64,000 bases of DNA from Neptunomonas japonica JAMM 1380 (lineage in GTDB: Bacteria; Pseudomonadota; Gammaproteobacteria; Pseudomonadales; Balneatricaceae): assembly GCF_016592555.1 (NCBI RefSeq), contig NZ_AP014546.1, positions 3,854,501-3,918,500 of the forward strand, given 5' to 3'. Position numbers and translations under genes: made by a program. Shown one piece after another: positions 60,611 through 64,000 of this stretch. The notes below the pieces were generated by a model. It was not told where the DNA came from. It saw nothing but the letters and a program-made list of their open reading frames with translations, and ran no database searches. Each line of letters opens with the position of its first letter. Within the stretch, counting starts at the first letter, position 1.

Positions 60611-60632
60611 TAATCGTAACTAATTACGATTA
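60611..60632. promoter_or_regulatory. Perfect 9-bp inverted repeat upstream of the HTH/MBL pair
   Basis: TAATCGTAA and TTACGATTA with a CTAA spacer. It lies 82 bases before the HTH gene in the 334-base divergent gap shared with the antitoxin gene; nothing else was seen in that gap apart from the antitoxin promoter. It is probably an operator for the HTH protein. Confidence 0.55.
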
Positions 60633-60812
60633 TACAAAACCATTCTTAGATAACTTGTATTTAGGCACGGCTAATCAGCTTCAATTAGCCTTTTGGTCAG
60701 ACTGTAGTACTTGCTCGCCTGGCAACTGCTAAGGAAAAAAGACGGTGATCGTCTATTGAATTGCGAACATATTGCATAAGTTACGCCGAAAGATAATTAC
60801 TCAAATTTGTTG

Positions 60813-60842
60813 TATACTTTCCGTATGCGCATATATGTGCGC
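60813..60842 (+). promoter_or_regulatory. Promoter and dyad upstream of the Fic antitoxin gene
   Basis: A -10-like TATACT (60813-60818) is followed by GCGCA-tatatg-TGCGC (60827-60842), a dyad placed over the expected transcription start, 22 bases before the ATG. This suits autoregulation by the HTH part of the antitoxin. No good -35 was found. Confidence 0.4.
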
Positions 60843-60863
60843 GAATAGATCAAGGAGCCATTT

Positions 60864-61349
60864 ATGAATTATGAGATGACCGTTCTTGCCGCCATTATTC
60901 AGACGGAAAAACCGACAACTAAAATAGTTTCTGAGCTCACTGGGATTTCTATACGCAAAGTTCAAACAGTGCTACTAGAACTACCCACAACATTTGGTAT
61001 TGAGTTATCTCGCGACAAAGAGGGTAACAAGGAAGTTCTTTGTATTGTTAAGTGGGGAGTCTTTGAAAGCGGGAACCACCTCAAAACACTGGTACAGCCA
61101 ATGGACTTACAGCAAATCAAATCAAGTCGCGTTAAAAAATCAGAAAAAGCGGATGCTCTCACATTCGATGACAAATTTATGCGGTATGAGCACTCTAAAC
61201 TCAAAAACTACCGCGCGAGCCTAGGCCTAGAGGGTATTGAAGCATCATCTAGACAAATCCCTACAGACAAATCTGAACGCCAGAATTTACGACAAGCACT
61301 GCTTAAAAAGCATTCACAATCAAACAGTAAAGCAGCTAAACATGGTTGA
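60864..61349 (+). CDS. Fic antitoxin: winged-helix domain fused to YhfG-like inhibitory helix
   Basis: 161 aa. Residues 1-75 look like a winged helix (MTVLAAIIQTEKPTTKIVSELTGISIRKVQTVLLEL). The C-terminal part has NYRASLGLEGIEA, which fits the class I Fic inhibitory motif S/TxxxE[G/N] as Ser119, Glu123 and Gly124, and resembles YhfG-type antitoxins. AAGGAGCC precedes the ATG. Its stop overlaps the fic start by 8 bases. It would both block the Fic active site and repress the pair. YhfG-type antitoxins are normally about 55-65 aa, so the added DNA-binding domain is unusual. Confidence 0.78.
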   Translation: MNYEMTVLAAIIQTEKPTTKIVSELTGISIRKVQTVLLELPTTFGIELSRDKEGNKEVLCIVKWGVFESGNHLKTLVQPMDLQQIKSSRVKKSEKADALTFDDKFMRYEHSKLKNYRASLGLEGIEASSRQIPTDKSERQNLRQALLKKHSQSNSKAAKHG

Positions 61350-61929
61350 TAAATACGGCACAGGCCAAGACCCATATTCGTATGAAGGCACGGATATTCT
61401 CATCAATAAATTTGATATTCGAGATGCCACACAACTGCAAGAAGCAGAACGTGATTTTTCTGAAATTGCGGCTATGGATATAGAGTTTTCAGAGCCTCCA
61501 TATGATTTTTCCTATTGGTGCTCAATTCATCAACTTCTTTTTTCTGATATCTATGAGTGGGCTGGAGAAGCCAGAACAATTGATATCTCGAAAGGCAACA
61601 CTCGTTTTTGTGCCGGTCGATTTATTGAAAGGGAATCTCAAAAACTACTTGGGCGAGTAGCAAAAGATAACTTCTTGAATGGACTCTCTAAAGAAGAATT
61701 AATCCCCAAACTGGCAGAGTATTATAGCGAGCTCAATGTAATACACCCATTTCGGGATGGTAATGGCCGTGCTCAAAGGATTCTTTTTGAGCATATTATC
61801 GTTAATACGGGCCACACCATCTCTTATGAACTCATCAGCAAGAGTGACTGGGTTCAAGCTAATATTGATGGTTATAACGGCGATTACCGTGCATTAGAAA
61901 GCATTTTTAATAAATGTATTTCTGACTAA
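61342..61929 (+). CDS. fic: Fic-family AMP-transferase toxin
   Basis: 195 aa from the ATG at 61342, which overlaps the antitoxin stop. The longer frame to 61237 lies inside the antitoxin gene and is rejected. The full catalytic motif HPFRDGNGRAQR is at residues 135-146, with a beta-hairpin flap around GNTRFCAGRFIE. It lacks an intrinsic S/TxxxE[G/N] inhibitory helix at either end, so it depends on the separate antitoxin (class I). It transfers AMP (or another nucleotide) to a host target such as gyrase. It ends 2 bases before the integrase stop (convergent). Confidence 0.9.
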   Translation: MVDKYGTGQDPYSYEGTDILINKFDIRDATQLQEAERDFSEIAAMDIEFSEPPYDFSYWCSIHQLLFSDIYEWAGEARTIDISKGNTRFCAGRFIERESQKLLGRVAKDNFLNGLSKEELIPKLAEYYSELNVIHPFRDGNGRAQRILFEHIIVNTGHTISYELISKSDWVQANIDGYNGDYRALESIFNKCISD

Positions 61930-61931
61930 AG

Positions 61932-63140
61932 CTACGCTTTCGAGATACTGACTAGCGTTGCTATTCTGCTGTTAACCTTCTCTAGAGCTTCTTTCCTTTC
62001 GTCGAAGTAATCATGGACATTGTAAGTTCTTTCAATCCCTGGAATCCGGTGATTCATGCAACGCTCAGCCACATGCCCCGGCACTCCAAGCAACCCAAGC
62101 TGAGTCCGAAAGGTTCTTCGTAAATCATGGACAGTGAAGTGCGGCATGTCTAACTTCCCTTCTCTAAACAACTTAGCTATTGCCGCATTGAGTGTATCCG
62201 GTGATATATGGCCATTTCTCTTACTAATACGTCTGCGAGGGAATACATATTCGGAACCTGCAGAGCGATATTTCAATTCTTGAAACCATTCAATTACACT
62301 TCCGACCAGAGGAATGGTTATTGAGTCACCGTTTTTGCTGCGATGTTTCGGTATAACCCAAAGGCCCTCTTCAAGGTCAACCTCAGACCACTCAGCGGCG
62401 ATAAGCTCTCCTTTTCGGACACCAAGACACAAAAGCAACGCAACAGCTAAATAGTTATCTCTTGTGAATTGATCAGTATTCTCACGAAAGACTATAAATA
62501 CCCGTTCGACTTCTTCGAGACTAAGCGCTCGGTCTCGGCTCTCTTCGGCCCCTCCAGCGTCTATATTACGAAAAGCCTGTGCAGGATTACTCTGAACAAG
62601 ATCGAGCTTGATACCATGATTAAAGAGTTGCTTACAGTATGCAAGGGCATCATTGGCGATTGTCGGGCGGCCGCTCTTGGCAATTTTCAAGATAATTCCT
62701 CTGATATCACGAGCATTCACCTGATCAAGTGAAAGCTGACCTATCGCAGGGGATATTTCTTTGCGATAGACGCGCTCAGGTATATGCGGGTGTTTCAGCC
62801 GTCTACGACAGTCTTCTAACCAGTCCGCTGCAAGGTCATCAATGGTATTCGCTTTAGCGAGCTGATCACGCTCTCTTTCTGCTAAAGGATCAATACCATT
62901 CTTAGATTCAGCCTGAATCTTGGCAGCTTCCATTCGAGCATCACGAAGCGAAAGGCCGCCCGGGCCACTGCCATAGCGCCCGATGGTGATTTCGCGCCGC
63001 TTAGAATGGGCCTTAAACCTTACAACCCAGGTCCCAGTACCTTCTTCGCTAACACGAAAATATAATCCCAGTCGCTCACCAGTATTATGACGACCAACTA
63101 CTTTATCCCTAAGTAACTTTTTGATTCGTAAGTCGTTCAT
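61932..63140 (-). CDS. P4-type tyrosine integrase of the island
   Basis: 402 aa. An N-terminal arm-binding DUF4102-like domain is somewhat shortened (ITIGRYGSGPGGLSLRDARMEAAKI), followed by a core-binding domain (about 100-190) and the catalytic domain with Arg242 (GVRKGEL), His338/Arg341 (TVHDLRRTF), His364 (MNH) and nucleophile Tyr373 (ERTYNVHDYF). All catalytic residues are intact. It sits at the right end, 186 bases from the 3' end of yicC, and transcribes into the island. This placement is as in elements that integrate at yicC, such as MGI-type islands. Confidence 0.92.
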   Translation of the reverse strand: MNDLRIKKLLRDKVVGRHNTGERLGLYFRVSEEGTGTWVVRFKAHSKRREITIGRYGSGPGGLSLRDARMEAAKIQAESKNGIDPLAERERDQLAKANTIDDLAADWLEDCRRRLKHPHIPERVYRKEISPAIGQLSLDQVNARDIRGIILKIAKSGRPTIANDALAYCKQLFNHGIKLDLVQSNPAQAFRNIDAGGAEESRDRALSLEEVERVFIVFRENTDQFTRDNYLAVALLLCLGVRKGELIAAEWSEVDLEEGLWVIPKHRSKNGDSITIPLVGSVIEWFQELKYRSAGSEYVFPRRRISKRNGHISPDTLNAAIAKLFREGKLDMPHFTVHDLRRTFRTQLGLLGVPGHVAERCMNHRIPGIERTYNVHDYFDERKEALEKVNSRIATLVSISKA

Positions 63141-63158
63141 AGCATTCCAACCGAAAAA

Positions 63159-63350
63159 GGGTGACAGAGAACTCGATCCTAACGAATAAAGATCAACCCT
63201 GTCACCCTTTCTGTCACCTTTTTTGGTGACATGTAGTGCATTTCAGTGAAACATCATGAAACACACAATCAATTTAACCATTTGTTTTATAATAAATTTT
63301 GACAGGTAGTGAACACTTATGAAATATCATTCTATATTCTGAATTTGCTC
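63159..63350. repeat. Right end of the island: inverted repeats, arm repeats and att core in yicC
   Basis: GGGTGACAG (63159-63167) is inverted at 63199-63207. GTCACC-tttttt-GGTGAC forms a perfect stem at 63213-63230. CTGTCACCTTTTT (63211-63223) and AACCATTTGTTTTA (63276-63289) recur exactly at the left end. The yicC 3' end itself (63327-63350) is the partner of the left core copy. Integrase arm sites and the integrase promoter probably overlap here. Confidence 0.78.
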
Positions 63351-64000
63351 TCGCATCTGCTCAATTAGCACCTTAAGTTCCACAGCGCTCTGTGTGGTAT
63401 CGGTCACTATCGATTTTGATGACAGCGTGTTAGCTTCGCGGTTTAGCTCTTGCATCAAAAAGTCTAAACGGCGGCCTACGGGTTCTTTCTGTTTTAGGAT
63501 ACGGCGCACTTCTTGAACGTGTGTATCTAGGCGGTCCATCTCTTCGTCTACATCGGCTTTTTGCGCGAGGAGTACGACTTCTTGCTCCAAGCGCTGCGGG
63601 TCTAGGTCTACGCCCAAGTCAGTGACGCGTGTTTTAAGCATGTTACGTTGGTTTAGCAGAATCTGTGGCAGCTTGGCACGTACGTCAGCCACCACAACAC
63701 TGATGGCATCGAGCCGTTGCTCGATAAGCGACGCCAGCTCTTTACCTTCGCGCTCACGCCCTGCGTGTAGATCATCCAGTGCTTTATTAAACAGCTTTAA
63801 TGCTTCGCGTTTTACTTCGTCCATATCGATCTGCACGTCTTGTAACACGCCAGGCCAGCGCAGAAGGTCGAGCGGGTTCAACGATTGAGAAACCGGCATG
63901 AGTTGTTCCATCTGCTCGGTGGCTGCCAGTAGCTGTTTAGCAAAGGCTTCGTTCACTTGCAGTGTTTGTGCTTGCTCTTCTGGCACAAAACGCAGCATGC
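63327..64000 (-). CDS. yicC: YicC-family endoribonuclease, N-terminus off the window
   Basis: At least 223 aa of a protein usually about 290 aa; the first roughly 65 residues lie beyond the right edge. The helical YicC core (LVIDVRAK-type segment AISVVVADVRAKLPQILLNQRN, then LDTHVQEVRRILKQKEPVGRRLDFLMQELNREANTLSSK) and the terminal LKVLIEQMREQIQNIE are highly typical. YicC is an RNA endonuclease in E. coli. Its 3' end is a known attachment site for genomic islands. The reading frame is intact to its stop, so integration did not damage the gene. Confidence 0.93.
   Translation of the reverse strand, partial: MLRFVPEEQAQTLQVNEAFAKQLLAATEQMEQLMPVSQSLNPLDLLRWPGVLQDVQIDMDEVKREALKLFNKALDDLHAGREREGKELASLIEQRLDAISVVVADVRAKLPQILLNQRNMLKTRVTDLGVDLDPQRLEQEVVLLAQKADVDEEMDRLDTHVQEVRRILKQKEPVGRRLDFLMQELNREANTLSSKSIVTDTTQSAVELKVLIEQMREQIQNIE

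Noticed and set aside
63159..63230. Short CTGTCACC repeats considered as a CRISPR remnant
   Set aside because: Too few and too short, partly inverted, with no regular spacers; they fit integrase arm sites or an operator.

Overview
The window looks like the chromosome of a marine gammaproteobacterium, probably from the Oceanospirillales (the Neptuniibacter/Neptunomonas/Marinobacterium area). The evidence is a rhombosortase with its GlyGly-CTERM substrate, a bat/MoxR operon, an LplT-PlsC-AMP-ligase fusion and a typical gammaproteobacterial yicC. No rRNA, tRNA or CRISPR array was seen. The species cannot be fixed from the sequence alone.

Bases 1-25.5 kb are ordinary chromosome. They hold the front of a PAS histidine kinase, then an acyl-CoA metabolism cluster (acyl-CoA ligase, isochorismatase-like hydrolase and MaoC hydratase, divergent from malonyl-CoA decarboxylase and acetoacetyl-CoA reductase). 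Next come a GAF-GGDEF-EAL protein with a degenerate GGDEF site, a P1B-type Zn/Cd/Pb ATPase divergent from a CadR/PbrR-type MerR regulator across a clear MerR operator, and the MoxR-DUF58-DUF4381-BatA-BatB/C-BatD operon. The stretch closes with rhombosortase plus its VIT/vWA target and the aas-type fusion with a divergent XRE regulator.

Bases 25.5-27.8 kb hold a two-gene unit that resembles a restriction locus without a methylase. A 77-aa controller-like XRE protein is preceded by C-box-like operators and overlaps a gene for a PD-(D/E)XK nuclease fused to a DUF2075 helicase.

Bases 27.8-63.35 kb appear to be one 35.5-kb genomic island integrated at the 3' end of yicC. A P4-type integrase sits next to yicC at the right end. 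At the left end there is a 24-bp near-copy of the yicC terminus that still encodes QIQNIE-stop. Two further short direct repeats occur at both ends. From left to right the island carries: (a) a satellite-like module (AlpA, HUH Rep-like protein, XerC-like integrase, DUF2787); (b) zntB, mgtE, an MscS channel and a rimK-deacylase-protease operon; (c) a complete DNA phosphorothioation system, with dptFGH restriction genes convergent with dndBCDE modification genes and an extra membrane protein plus a second DGQHR protein between them; (d) three small membrane-protein genes; (e) an HTH protein plus an MBL/beta-CASP nuclease pair that I do not recognise as a described system; (f) a Fic toxin with an HTH-YhfG-like fused antitoxin; (g) the integrase.

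The island therefore stacks a known anti-phage system with several less familiar modules that may also be defensive. The strongest leads for something new are the HTH/MBL-beta-CASP pair, the controller/nuclease-helicase pair, and the DGQHR plus membrane-protein insertion in the Dnd/Dpt locus.
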